Shown here: piece by piece, positions 13,401 through 25,445 of the stretch
How positions within the stretch are numbered: position 1 is the first letter of the stretch
Layout of the letters: each line of letters opens with the position of its first letter
Origin: Quillaja saponaria
Taxonomy: Eukaryota; Streptophyta; Magnoliopsida; Fabales; Quillajaceae
Length of the DNA stretch: 64,000 bases
Assembly (NCBI GenBank): GCA_029379385.1
Contig: CM055610.1
Location: 21,523,961-21,587,960 of the forward strand
Direction: 5' to 3'
Notes under the pieces: generated by a model
Database searches by the model: none
Seen by the model: the letters and a program-made list of their open reading frames with translations, nothing else
What the model was told of the DNA's origin: nothing
Made by a program: the position numbers and the translations under genes

Positions 13401-14982
13401 TTTTGACTTTTCAGTTGCAGAAAACTACATTACCTTTTTTGTAGACCGGCAAAATCATCATACCAGATAGAGAAGTTATGATTATTAACTGCTTTATATG
13501 CATCAGATACAAGAAGAATACAAGCAAAATTAGAATCACATAATGATTTAATTGAGAAGAGTAAACATTGTCCAACTTCAGATAGAGTATTGAGATTTAC
13601 TTGCTTAATCATGTAAGTTATTCTATAGCATCTTCACATTGTAGCGGAGGCTGGTAATAACTTAATTCATTTTCCATTTCCAGAACATATTAAGAGATTC
13701 TCATGATTCATGATGATGATGATGATATAGATTTTTGCACAAATCATAAAGCTAATTATTTTTCCTTGGTACGGATGATTGAGATAACTCAAGTATGAGA
13801 ACGACAGAAAATAAAAGGGAGGCCAAAATGAGGTGGGTTTCTACTTAGAAGCAATAAGGAAAACTATGGTTGCAAAAGGTTTGTTCCTATTGTATCATTG
13901 AGTTAAGGCCCAATTCTTCATAGAAGGGTAATGATAGTTGTGTACTGATTTTAAGCAGGTAGGCAAGACACGTTCAGAATAGGTTACCTGTGGCCAATCA
14001 TGAACCTGATAACAATCCCCTTCTCACGTTCCAATTGAAGAAGCTTTTCTCCTGAGCAAAAGCAAAATAATAATTTTACATTTTTTTTCCAAAAAACAAA
14101 CTCACTCAACTGACAGATCAAAATGATTAAAAGAAAGAAATTCAACAGTAGTTAATACCTTGAGGCATCCAGGTCCCTCTAACTGAATCACGCCTCTTCC
14201 TGCTACTGAAAGCAGTATTTATGCCAATAACTATGAATACCTTCTTCCTGGGTGGGCTGTCAGCAGACATCTCCAACGTAGCAGCAGAGCCATTCCCGAT
14301 CCCCATTTCCTTACTACTCCTAGCTGCTGATAATTCCATCTGAAGCATGGAAACTTGTTTGTCTAGAGATCTGGCATGCCTCCGAGCAAATCAATTAATC
14401 AAAACTCGAATTGCACCAAAACTAGCAAAATGAAGATGGGTTCCAGTATGCACTCACTGAATAGCTTCATGGGTTCTGTAAACTTCATCCATTACATCCT
14501 TATCTTTTACAGGCTTCTGAAATTCCAAACGAAAAAAATCATACTCAACATAGAGAAATACATTAGGAAACTCAAATTCAAATAAAATAACACTTTTTTA
14601 ATTGTATAGTTGGAAATTATTATATCAAGCATACTTTTTTACTGGTGCAATCATCTGAAACAATTTGTAGTTCTTGTTCATGTTGATGCCGTGAAATAAG
14701 CTGACTATTTGATTCAGGTTGTGCCCACATCCTGCAAAAAAAACGTTGATTTCAAGTGACAAATCTTAATCCCCAAATTTCAATTTCATTTTGATAAAAA
14801 AAGAAAAAAAGATGGAACGAAAACATTCCAAATCTGATCAAACATTCAAACAGTTCTGTCAGAAAACTATACAGAGTGCGAGAGAGAGACCTGCTTGTGA
14901 TGAGAATACCAATAAGGAAAGAAAAGATTGAGAAAATGGGTATCCATTTTGCAGAGATTTTTCTAGATCCACGGCTCTTCAT
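10455..14982 (-). CDS. B3GALT7: Beta-1,3-galactosyltransferase, GT31 family (B3GALT7-like)
   Basis: Eleven exons: 14982-14891, 14731-14635, 14516-14458, 14370-14159, 14051-13988, 13104-13032, 12944-12824, 12688-12601, 12493-12368, 11152-11043 and 10603-10455. All introns are GT-AG and the sum is 396 residues, normal for the family. Residues about 12-30 form a signal-anchor helix ([19 protein letters not shown]), as expected of a type II Golgi protein. A stem with a DUF4094-type segment ([17 protein letters not shown]) follows. The catalytic domain shows [19 protein letters not shown], the metal-binding DDD at residues 232-234 (KVDDDVHVN), [16 protein letters not shown] [12 protein letters not shown], and [19 protein letters not shown]. 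The role inferred from the family is transfer of galactose in beta-1,3 linkage to glycans such as arabinogalactan proteins. The number 7 rests on sequence resemblance and on its Arabidopsis neighbours (eIF5, ARF17). B3GALT5 is the close alternative. Confidence 0.92.
11520..11700. repeat. Cluster of CGTTTTCACA-type imperfect palindromes in an intron
   Basis: Within galactosyltransferase intron 9, short motifs such as CGTTTTCACACAAAACG, CGTTTTCACACGAAAC and CGTTTTCACATGAAACG recur at irregular spacing. A related CGTTTTCACAAAAA appears near 12159. Flanking DNA from 11700 to 12330 is AT-rich and unlike the exons. It may be the end region of an inserted, degenerate DNA transposon, but no terminal repeat or target-site duplication was identified. 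Confidence 0.45.
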
Positions 14983-15809
14983 CTTCTTCCTCCTCCGCTG
15001 GTTCTGGGTCTTTGTAAGATAGAATTGGCCAGTCTATTATGTCTATGTCTATGTCCATGTTTGCGTATATATGAAAATAATTTGTATAATTTGTAGTTCC
15101 AACTTCCAAAATGGTATAAAAGATTATTTTTAAATTTACACGGTTTGAGCCGTCAAATGTTAGATAGAGAGTAAATGTGCGACTTTGTGTCGTATTGGAA
15201 TTTTGAAAATGGCGGCTAGTCGACTACCACGCCAGTCGTCACGCCACAAGTTCAGATGGCTTTCGTTGTTTCTAATTGAATAATTTTCCACGGATTTTCA
15301 AAAGTTTTAACTTTTGACCCTTTCTTTTGTGAGAAAAAATATCCCACTTTGTTAATTATGTCTAGTTCATGAAATTCTGTTTCTATATTTGAGCAGAAAA
15401 ATAAAAAACTATCCTTTGTTGTTGACATGCATGAATTTTATGAACTTTTAGTGTTTGTTTATGACTTATGAGTTTGATTATAAATGAAGTCAATAAGAAA
15501 GAATGAAGGAAAGAAAGAAAAAAAATGAGATTTATGAGTTGTAATTATTCTCCCTCTCATTTAAATTTTTTTAAGAATAATGTGCGAAGACAAAATGAAT
15601 AGATAAGTATATATATGTCTATATATTATTTGGTAGAAGTGTATTAACTATTAAGTTTATAATTATAACTAACATGTAAGTTATGTAAATGAACTAAAAT
15701 TTTGTTAAAAAAATTGTGTTATTTCGAAATATATATATTTTAAGTTTTGAAATTCATTATAAATTATAATATATTAATACTTATTTAAGTTGTAACAAAT
15801 TAATCTAAT

Positions 15810-15871
15810 ATATATATCTTGATTTATTTTAACATAACTTATATATATCTTGATTTATTTTAACATAACTT
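15810..15871. repeat. Perfect 31-bp tandem duplication
   Basis: Two identical, adjacent 31-bp units, 15810-15840 and 15841-15871, contain ATCTTGATTTATTTTAACA. Because the copies are identical, the duplication is recent or recently homogenised. Confidence 0.9.
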
Positions 15872-16020
15872 GCTTTTTTTTATGTTGTAAAATATGTCGT
15901 CTCAAGAAGTAAGGAAGTACAATAAAACTTGAAAGGAAACTATCATAGTAGAGCTTAAAGATGAAACGTAAATAGAGTATGAAAAGTTGAATAAAGATGA
16001 ACAACAGTAGGTTAAAAGAT

Positions 16021-16280
16021 TGTGAAATTAATGGTTAGAAAATATGTTTAAAATAGGAGAGATGAAAAGTTTTTTCAATTTTTTTAATTAAACTTTGTAG
16101 GAAATAAATAAACATCATGTTAAATACCACTTGAAATATGAAATGTAGAAGGAATATGAAAATATAAACAAAACATGAGAACTTTTATACATGAAAGTAT
16201 TGTGAAATTAATGGTTAAAAATGAGAGATAAAAATATTTTTCAAATACTTTCTTAACTAAACTTAATGAGAAATAACTCT
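16021..16280. repeat. Pair of diverged direct repeats 180 bp apart
   Basis: Both 16021-16120 and 16201-16280 begin TGTGAAATTAATGGTTA and continue through a GAGAGAT.AAAA segment to TAACTAAACTT-like sequence followed by GAAATAA. The similarity indicates an old local duplication with no coding content. Confidence 0.6.
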
Positions 16281-16978
16281 AAGTAACCACTTAAATTATT
16301 AATATATTATCATATTAATATTAATTATGTCAAATAACACCTGACGCTTTAATTATTTTTTATTGGTTTACTTATAATATATAAACTTTGTCATGTAAGA
16401 TGACATGTGTTATAACCGGAATTCATGTCATTTATTTTAGTATATATAATAGTATTTATGACACGTGACATGAGTCATATTACGTTAAGCAATTTACATG
16501 ATTTAAAGTATAAATAAAATATTTTTATAATACTTATAATAAAAAAACTTGTATGACATACATTGTGATTATTTAATTTACATGATCAAATAGAATAAAT
16601 TCATAAAAAGAAATATAAATATTGAAGAACTATAAAAAAAAAAAAAAATTACTCACACTTATGTTGTATTTTATAAATCATATGATAGAAAATTCATGAT
16701 AAAATAACTGTTTTGTATAAATAAGAGTAATATATGTTTGTACTTTGAAAATATAAAGATTTTTTTTATAGTTTTAATAAAATCTAAGCTACGTTGGGAA
16801 CAAATTAGTTGTTTATTGAGTTTTTGAAACATCTTCACTTCACATATTGTATTTAGAATAATGCTACCTGTGCCCAAATATAGAAATGAAGAAAATTTAT
16901 CAAAATCTCCATTAGAAGTTATAACAATTAACTACAAAAATGACGACGAAAGTTTAGTGAAAAAAAATTTAAAATGTA

Positions 16979-16984
<6 letters not shown>

Positions 16985-17010
<26 letters not shown>
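16985..17010. repeat. TA dinucleotide microsatellite
   Basis: An uninterrupted run of about 13 TA units. Confidence 0.95.
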
Positions 17011-19846
17011 ATTATCTTATTTTTTAATAACAAAGAATTTTAGTATTAGTTGAGTTGTTTTCCAGTTCACATCTAAAGTTGCAATCCAACTGACTAAAAA
17101 TATAAACTGGTTATGACTCTTAATCAAAAAATTATGCATGGATATGTTTAGATAGAAGTTATAATTAGGATATTTAAGAATTTTAGGAATTAAAGGAAAA
17201 TCAGAAGTTGGTAAAATTAAGAATTGTAAGAGTATTTTAGTTAATCACAAATTTATTCTACTAAACCACTCTTATTTTCTACTACCAATAAATGATGTAT
17301 GGTTCTTCATCTATACTTTTAAATTCATGATATTATCTTTTTAGGTGTAACACTTTTGTTTAAGAAAATCAGTAATAAATAATACAAACTACTAGTAATT
17401 CAATTAAACTAATTGATACCACTAAAGAATTTACTATTTTAGAATATAAAAGTTTTTACCTTTATTAAGAATATGAAAAGATAAATATACTGATCTCTAC
17501 TTCTTCTTTTTAACTTTTAAAATCCAAAAAATGAGAATTGGTACATTTAATTTGAACTTTTTTTCATTCTCTTTCATTCCTCTTAATTCAAATAAAGCTC
17601 AACAAAAGGTTGGGGCTAAGGTTAATATATTGCTAATGTTTGTTAACAATAAACATGGTTTTGGAAAAAAGAGAGAGAAATATGGGGGGTTCTTAACCAT
17701 GCAAAGCTTTGTCCTAAATGGGTGAAAAATTGGCCTGCCATCATTTGTTTTGCTATTAAAATGTCACAAAGTCAACAACTCATTCCAAGCATGACATTTT
17801 GGAAAAAAATTAATTAAAAATTAGCCAATAATTTACAGTTGGTATCATGCATGTATGTAAGTACAAATATTATAATCTAATTCTCATTCCAACAAAAAAT
17901 TAATTGAAAAGATGCCAGTATGACATGGACTATATAGTAAACAAAATATTAAAGCTCATGTGCAGCCAATTAGCTTCCAACAAAAAATTTATTTATTTAA
18001 AAAAAAAAAAAAAAGACCAGGCCAGGCCTAATGGTTGGAAAGAACCAGCCCGGAATGTTAGTTTTCATGGCATTCAAGCCGGGTGGGCCTCGGCGCATGG
18101 CACATAAAAAGCCAGCCCTCTCTATTTCCTTCATTCTCTTCTCCCGAGTCCTGAGCCACGACTGTAGCAAATTCTGTAGAGAACTTGTTGTTTGTCTCCT
18201 CGATCACAGTAAGCTCTCTTTTTCTTCTACTTTCCATTTATGCTTTTATTCTGAGTAAATTCAACATTTTTGCTTGAAATTGATCATCTGGAAAACTGCA
18301 CAACAATTTTTTTCATACTTCCGTACAACATGGTTATAAAATTCCAAGATTGTGAATTCTAGTTTTTTTTTTTTTTTTGGTTAAAAATTGCAGAAACATA
18401 TGTTACTGAGGATGGAATAGTCATTTGGTTAGATCAACACAAAAATGATTAAAAGCTTAATTGGGGTGTATAAAGAAACAATTGTTTTTATTCTCTCCAA
18501 CAGGAACATTAGATGATCGTTAGAGGGTCCAAACCCAGGAGTATGTCTATTAATTACGCTTTAAATATATGAGAGGCCTCCAGCAATCAGTTTATCCTGT
18601 TATGCTTTCAAACTTAGAACATTTTTCATTATTTTCACGTGCATTGTATGATTGATGTTTAAAGGACATATTAAGTCAGTCAGACCAATCCATTTTTTGC
18701 ACTGGATGTCTTTAGCAGTAATTATAACATAAAAAGTCAAGATATTTTCAAAAAAAGCACAAGGCCTATTGTTGTTTCCCCTTCATTTCCTTTCCTTTCC
18801 ATTTTTTATATTTTATTTTGGGAAGGGGGAGGGGAGGGAGGATGTTTCTTTTGCTGAATTTATTAATATAGTGATTCCGGTTGTTCAAGAATCAAGAGAC
18901 ATCTATATCAATGAGATGGTGATTGAGCAGGTAATTACAATCATGACGTGGAATAGTGGAATGAGATCTTGTGGAAATTTTTTGATGTCATCAGAAAGAT
19001 TTCTACCCAGATCGGGTTAGTCTGATAAGATGCATTTTTAGTACTTTGTCATATATAAGGTACGTCATACACCATCCATACATTTTGTGTTTCATGTGGT
19101 ACTTTTCATGTTATTTGTTAAGTATATGAACATGTTAAAGTAAATTGATGATAGAAGAAAAAACAACTTCAATAGCCAAATCTGTACAGTCATTCATTTT
19201 ACCTTTGTAATCACATCTTAAGGGCATGTATAGTCATGTCATAGGAGCAGAACGCAACTCGATAGAGAAGACTCCGCACATCAAGTGAGTCAGTCACCCC
19301 AAATTATGGTGAATGTATCATGTAGGTTCTAGCTTTGTTCATTCGCTTAAAACATGACAGCTAAATTGCAATTTCTTAGAGGAAGCTTTTTACAGATGAG
19401 CATTGACTATATACTATGCTTATAGTTTTATGGATGAATTTTTATGTCCTATCTAGTACAAACAGCTTAAATAGACTATAATTTTTTTCCATAATAGATG
19501 GTTTTAAATGAAAATTTTGGACATACATGTGGTGTAGGGCCTTGTGGGCTTTAACGTCAATGTTATATACCTCTCTATAATGGAATGAAGTGTAGTGTCT
19601 GTAAAAATATTATTTTTTTTGTCAAGTTAAATAGACGTAAAAAATATTTTGGATTGAAAGTTCTGTTCTTAAAATGGCTTTCTAGATAACACTTTATATT
19701 ACAGACTGATGTTTCTGTTCTGTTGTTTTGTGGAAATTAAGTTGAAGTTGAGAAGATAGAACATTCTCATGGCCAAATTGTCAAAATGTATATTGACCAA
19801 TCATTTCTTTGTTGTTCATAAGACTAACGAGAAGTATTGACTGTCC

Positions 19847-20068
19847 ATGGCAGCAAATAGGATGTTCCACTCTACTGGGATGAAGACAATGGGGGGACAT
19901 GGCCATGATGAGCCGTACTATCTGCATGCCAAACACATGTACAACTTGGACAGGATGAAAAACCAGAAGTTAACAATGACCCTCGGAGTGTTTACTGCCT
20001 TCAGTGTTGGTGTTGCTGTGCCTGTCTATGCTGTCATATTTCAACAAAAGAAACGGGCTTCTGTTTGA
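19847..20068 (+). CDS. Small single-pass mitochondrial-type membrane protein (cytochrome c oxidase 7c/Cox8-like candidate)
   Basis: The 73-residue ORF starts MAANRMFHSTGMKT, with an in-frame TGA nine bases upstream that fixes the start. It contains a plant-conserved looking HAKHMYNLDRMKNQK stretch, then one hydrophobic segment at about residues 45-64 (LGVFTAFSVGVAVPVYAVIF), and ends QQKKRASV. The layout of a short hydrophilic N-terminus, one helix with a VP motif and a basic tail resembles animal COX7c and yeast Cox8. I recall similar plant proteins reported as complex IV-associated subunits, but this is inference. Splice signals suggest a leader in pieces: an exon ending about 18208 (CACA followed by GTAAGC), a 37-base exon 18504-18540 (between CAACAG and GTATGT), and the coding exon entering after about 19822. 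The gene is intact. Confidence 0.72.
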   Translation: MAANRMFHSTGMKTMGGHGHDEPYYLHAKHMYNLDRMKNQKLTMTLGVFTAFSVGVAVPVYAVIFQQKKRASV

Positions 20069-21693
20069 GACATCATGTATTTTAGTTTCAATAAGAGATG
20101 CATTGTTGGCTGGTATAATCAAATGCAGCCTCCTCCTTTTCTTGTTTCTATCTCATTAACTTGTATTCCTTCTTGCTGAGAGGCATTTGTTTATTTTCTT
20201 GATTAATAAGGTTCACATTAAGTTGGACTAGTTATCCAAAATTGCCAAAAGAGAAAAGAAAGATGTTCCCCCTGGTTTTCCTTGTTTCGGAGTTGAATCA
20301 ATTTCATAGCTGTTTAGCATATTTGATGTTTTTCTTTTCATGAGTTGTTGCTAATACTGAGGCTAATGTTGTCTCGTTGGCTGGCTCTTTTGTCGTTTAT
20401 ATTATTTGTTATTGAAGTTATGAGTGTGACAAATCCTCAACCCAAAAGAAGGAAAAAAAAAAGGGGAGAGTAAAAAAATGAAATGTTTTAAGACTTATAC
20501 CGCATGAGCATTCGCCTAATGTCAATTTCACTTCTTCTGCAGACTAAATAAAAACCTCTATTGTCATTTATCTAGATTGCTATACTTCTTCCAGTAAGAG
20601 TGGAGTTAGCTTCCTGTTAAATTTTTAATGTTGGCTTCCAATCGTATGCATTATTTTTTAAATATTGGGACCTGTGGCGAACCCATGGCCCAGTCCATCC
20701 TAGGAATAAGATCTAGTAGTATGGAAAACAAACTATGTTAATCATCACTGTATCAAATTATTATTTTTTTTTTTATATCTTATAATTAGTACATAAGATA
20801 TTAAAAATATATATGAAATAAGAACATATTACATTTGATTTATTTTATAGAAAATTATCATAGTTCGCAAGCTTATAAATTAAGTTTCATTAATTTGAGC
20901 CCGATTTATTAATAAACAAATTATAAGATTAAACTCAAACTCTTTAGAACACAAAATAAACTCTAGTATATCCCTTAATAGCTTACAAGCATCTAACTTA
21001 AGATTTTATTAATTATTAACATTTTACTTGATGTTAGAAATTTTTTAAATATTTATGTTTGTTTTCTTATTTGGATCTTTACATTTATGAGTGATTAAAA
21101 ATATCAAAAAAAAAAGTTCAAAATAATTTGTAATTTTAAATAAAAATATTAATATAAAGTTAGGCCCGGATTATGTAAAATTCTTTGAGTCCGTCCCTAA
21201 ATAAGATAAACTAAATTCACGATCTCTTTAATCCTATTTTTCATGAAATCAGTTCTCAAATCTCAATGCCCATAAATTTAATCTCTCTCTCTCTCATCTT
21301 TCTATTTCAATTGTGCTTGCAATTCAGTTTTTGCTTCATGCATAATTTGTTAAATACAAAAAAAATAAAGAAAATGAAACATGGTTTTTGGGAAGTAATA
21401 GTGCTATATGTACATACTTTGTGTCATTATCACACAAGTTTCTCATTAAGTTCTTGAAAAATAGTGATATAAAAAATAAATATATTATTTGTCGTTAGTC
21501 ATTACATTGATCAATTCACTTATAAACCCGACCCGTTAAACTTAATCGGTTAATCCGGGATATTCAACCGTATGGCATAGAATAGAAAAGCAATACTATA
21601 GAAACCCAGAACCCTGCGGAAGAGTAGTTCTTCTCCGCAATTTCTCCTGGTGTCTCTAATAGGTTCATAGAAGGAAAAGAAAGCTCAAAGGGG
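20069..21693. other. 3' UTR and intergenic DNA before the bS16 gene
   Basis: The first 150 bases are probably the 3' UTR of the small membrane protein, with a polyadenylation-like AATAAG near 20206. The rest is AT-rich. The 100 bases before 21694 are mixed in composition and likely hold the bS16 leader. No ORF worth naming was found. Confidence 0.55.
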
Positions 21694-24378
21694 ATGGTGG
21701 TAAGGATTCGGTTGTCGAGGTTTGGGTGCAAAAACAAACCATTTTATAGGGTCATGGCTGCTGATAGCAGATCGCCTAGAGATGGCAAGCACCTTGAAAT
21801 ATTGGGTTACTATAACCCTTTACCAGGTTCTCCTTCTGCCTCATAACTCTAGCTCCTTTTGAATATACTCTGACTGGAAGTGGTTTTAAATTTTATGTAA
21901 TAGACTGCCATTATTACTCTTTCCGTTTGGATATAGAGAAAATTGTAATTTACACACAAGCAGATTTCTTTAGTCACTTTGAAGTTGGAAAGAAATGAAA
22001 TTAAAATCTTGAGTGTAAAATTCCGATTTCTCTTCTAGCCAATCTTCAGTCAGTCGAGGAGCGATAAAATATTTTATTTGGGATTATTTCTTTTTGTAAT
22101 CTAAACAATCAAAAATGAAGAAAATTACAAATCTAATTTCATATTTCTAATTTCTTAGATACGATCATACGAGAATTAGGATTTATAGTATAAAACGTTG
22201 ATGATTTGTTTTTAATTCTTATTATTTTTGTGCAGGTCAAGATGGTGGAAAACGAATGGGTCTTAATTTCGAAAGAGTGAAGTAAGTAAATTTCTAGTAT
22301 ATTTTATTGTTCTCCCCTACTTGGTTTTTATGTCTTCTCAGCAAGATATGGCATCATAAGTGTTTCCTCCGTTGTAGAATTTTAGAGGTGCTTATTCAAA
22401 TGTTTACGTGAGCTAAAAGCTTTTAAGTTGTTTTCCATTTTTAATTATTACAAATTTACAAACAATGATTCCTTTTATTGGGTAAGCCCGTAACTGTACA
22501 TTTCTCTATCCTTGCTACCTACCTTAGACATAAAAGAGGAAGAGTCGCCAATGTGGCCATGATTTGAGAGAGTATATAAGTTGCCACTTACAACTTCTAA
22601 AGTCACTTTAAGGCCTTTTGGGTTGGGTAAATGTTCCTTTGTCTTATCCTTATTCTCTTCCGCTTTCCCATTACCTACATTTACAAACAATCAGTTATTT
22701 GTTTTCTTAGCTAGTAGCTCATTTTTTGTGGGAATAAAAGAGTCACCCTTTTACTTATCTCTATGGTAAATGGTTGTCAATCTTTCACTCCAAAAGTAGA
22801 CTTTGCCTTGTTTCATGTTCCTCGTGTTTATTTAAATTCTATCAAATTTTTGGGTGATAAAAAAAAATCGCCCTTTTACTTATCTCTTTGGTAAATGGTT
22901 GTCAACCTTTCTTTCCAAAAGTGGACCTTGCCTTGTTTTATGTTCCTCATGTTTATATACAGCCTATTAAATTTTTGGGTGGAGAAAGGGTATTACATCT
23001 GTAATTTTACATTTATATTAGAACAAGGTGGCACATCTTAGGGATTGGTGATCAGCCAACAATATAGTCTTGATCCTGCAATTTGCGGTCATAGGCTGAG
23101 GAGTAACTGCTACATACATACTCTAGAAAGAGTGCAGGCAGCCATAGAACATAGACATACTAGTAAGAGCATATATATTTTCTTCTCCTAGTTTACTTCT
23201 GGAATTTATGCTTATAGGGCCTATAGCTACAAGAAGGAAAGAGTTACCTAGTACTCTGATCGATACATTACACAGAATGATAACGTAGAACATGACTTAT
23301 TCTGAATGTGGTACGATAGGGGTAGGTTTATTCGGATCGCTTATTTGGAATATGGAACGCTTTGTAGGATCACATATGGAGTACTTTCATGTATAGACAA
23401 TTATTTTTAATAATAGAAAATAAAAACTTGGGTGTCTACTTTCCATCTTGAAGAAAAAGAGGGCAACAACATGGCTGCATAAAGAAAAAAATTGCAGTTC
23501 ATCAAAAACTTTGGTTGTGGGCTGTCTAGATAAATATTATTCTTGTTGATTTATAATTTTGATTGTTCCATTTTTTGTTTTCATGATTGGATGCTTAAAA
23601 TAGCATTCTAGGTCGAACGGGATCCTCCTAAATTCTGAGAGCAACTTGCCTGGAGAGCTGGGGCTGGTTTTGGAAGAAATGTGTCCAATAGCAACTTAGG
23701 ATGCAGCAACAAACTTGGGGGGTTTGTTATTTGTCGATCTAGGTCAATATTTTAGATTAGAATATCTATGAAGATTTCCAAGTCACTCAAAAGCTAGTAC
23801 AGTGAGTATACTAAGTTTATAGTTATTAGTAAGTTTACTTCGATTCGTCTGAACATTGGTTGAAAAAGGTTGCTTGTCATCAACTATGAGAAGCTTCAAA
23901 GAGATTCATCTTCCCAGTTCATTTTGCATTTTGCATTTAATTACATTCACTGTGGTTTGTAAATGCTATATTTCAGTATTTTCAGTAGTCACTTGAGAAG
24001 AAAAATGTGCATGTCTTCCTACTTGGTCTTTGTTTGTACTTCGTAGTAATATCCTCACTATGCTTTCCTATAAATTAGGTCATGCAATGCTCTCTATATC
24101 ATAATTCTGTTGGATCAACTCTACGGATCTTTTGCAGGTATTGGCTTTCAGTTGGTGCTCAGCCTTCAGAGCCCGTGCAGCGCATTCTTTTCAGAGCAGG
24201 GGTACTGCCGCCACCTCCAATGATGGCAATGGGTCTTAAAGGTGGACCACGTGATACCCGTCTTGTTGATCCTTTAACTGGACGTATCGTGACTCAAGAG
24301 AAGCCAGCTGACTCTGAACTAGTAAAAGATGCTGATAGCAATGAAGATGATGGTGAAGATGACACAGCTACTTCATGA
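21694..24378 (+). CDS. RPS16: Organellar small-subunit ribosomal protein bS16
   Basis: Three exons, 21694-21826, 22236-22281 and 24138-24378, give 139 residues with GT-AG introns. The protein opens [20 protein letters not shown], the conserved bS16 N-terminus, continues [35 protein letters not shown] and [17 protein letters not shown], and ends with an acidic tail (about residues 118-139) absent from bacterial bS16. It has no N-terminal extension. Nuclear bS16 proteins of plants are known to be imported into mitochondria, plastids or both without a conventional cleaved presequence, and in some lineages they replace the lost plastid rps16 gene. Whether this copy serves one or both organelles cannot be read from the sequence. 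Intron 2 is long (1.86 kb) and contains a tandem duplication. The frame is intact throughout. Confidence 0.92.
22737..22981. repeat. Direct tandem duplication, period about 125 bp, in bS16 intron 2
   Basis: Copy one lies at about 22737-22856 and copy two at 22861-22981. Shared blocks in order are CCCTTTTACTTATCTCT, GGTAAATGGTTGTCAA, CCTTGTTT.ATGTTCCTC.T and AAATTTTTGGGTG. They differ at roughly one base in ten. No ORF is shared. Confidence 0.88.
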
Positions 24379-25437
24379 AAATTACATTGCAGCTTCTAGG
24401 AACCTTTCTTTAGTCGTGTCCTCCGAATCTACATGTGCAACCTTAGTAGCAAATGAGCGTCATGAGTCTGATCAAATGGCTACCCTGTTAACCGTTATAT
24501 ATCATTCAGTGTATTTTGAACTGAGATTATCTTTTGCTGTTGCAGTTTCTTTCTTTTTTTCTTTTTTTTAAGAAAAGCATCTTGCTGCTGAAATACCTCT
24601 CTTGTTTTAGTTATCTGGTCTTTTGGAGTTTTTTGCATTTGAGATTTTCTTGGACTAGCAGAGTTCATTGTGTTTAATATATTTCGATTACTTTGATTCT
24701 CACAAACACAAACTGATATCTTGTCATGGCAGATAATGTGCAAACTGGAGGGAGCAAAGTGATGTGGAATGTGAAATTTAGGGGCCAACCCAAAAAAAAA
24801 AAAAAAAAAAGAAGAAGAAAACCAGACATACTTGAATGTTCAAAGTTCAAGCCAACTACCACTCCAACAAGTGGCCCATTAATTATAGAAAAAGAAACAA
24901 AAAAATCAACAATTTTTATTCTAAAATACCACTATTGTCTTACTATTACGATATATAAATAATTTTAATTTTAAAATTTTAATTTATTATTGTATGACAT
25001 TATTAAACTTAAAAAATAAAAAATAAACTGATAATTATTCTTAAAAATAAAATTAATAGAAAATAATATTTATAAAATAGTATAAATTTCTAAAGAATAT
25101 ACAGTTGTTCTTGTACATTATTTTAAAAAATTTTAGTTATATTATTATTATTTTTAAAAATAATTCTTTATTTTATTGAACAAACTATTGCAAGTTGAAT
25201 AATATGTAGTTATTAATTTCATAATTTTTAAATTATTATTATTATTTCATAATAAGAATACATTAAAATATTTTAATTCAATTTAAAATTAAATAAAAGT
25301 AATATAATTTTTGAAAATAAAGAAAACATCTATGTAATATCATCTACTGAATACTAAAAAAAACAAATTAAAGATTTTTGAGCGTTTGTCCAACTCATAA
25401 CGCATTGGCAAGTTTTATAGGGTTCTCTCTCGCGGCG
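24379..25437. other. 3' UTR of bS16 and AT-rich spacer
   Basis: A T-rich run at 24551-24570 and an A run of 18 at about 24791-24808 stand out. From 24950 to 25370 the sequence is almost only A and T. No gene was recognised. Confidence 0.55.
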
Positions 25438-25445
25438 TATATAAA
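25438..25445 (+). promoter_or_regulatory. TATA box of the eIF5 gene
   Basis: TATATAAA sits upstream of a pyrimidine-rich leader. A first non-coding exon probably ends at 25540 (CCAAAG followed by GTATTATT), with a leader intron of about 1 kb running to an acceptor near 26580 (CTGCAG). Confidence 0.55.

Larger units (their letters stand above)
14983..18120. other. AT-rich intergenic region with no gene seen
   Basis: Short ORFs here have no family resemblance and no splice support. The stretch holds small local repeats and a TA microsatellite, listed separately. The last 120 bases (about 18010-18120) become more GC-rich and look like the proximal promoter of the next gene. Confidence 0.6.
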
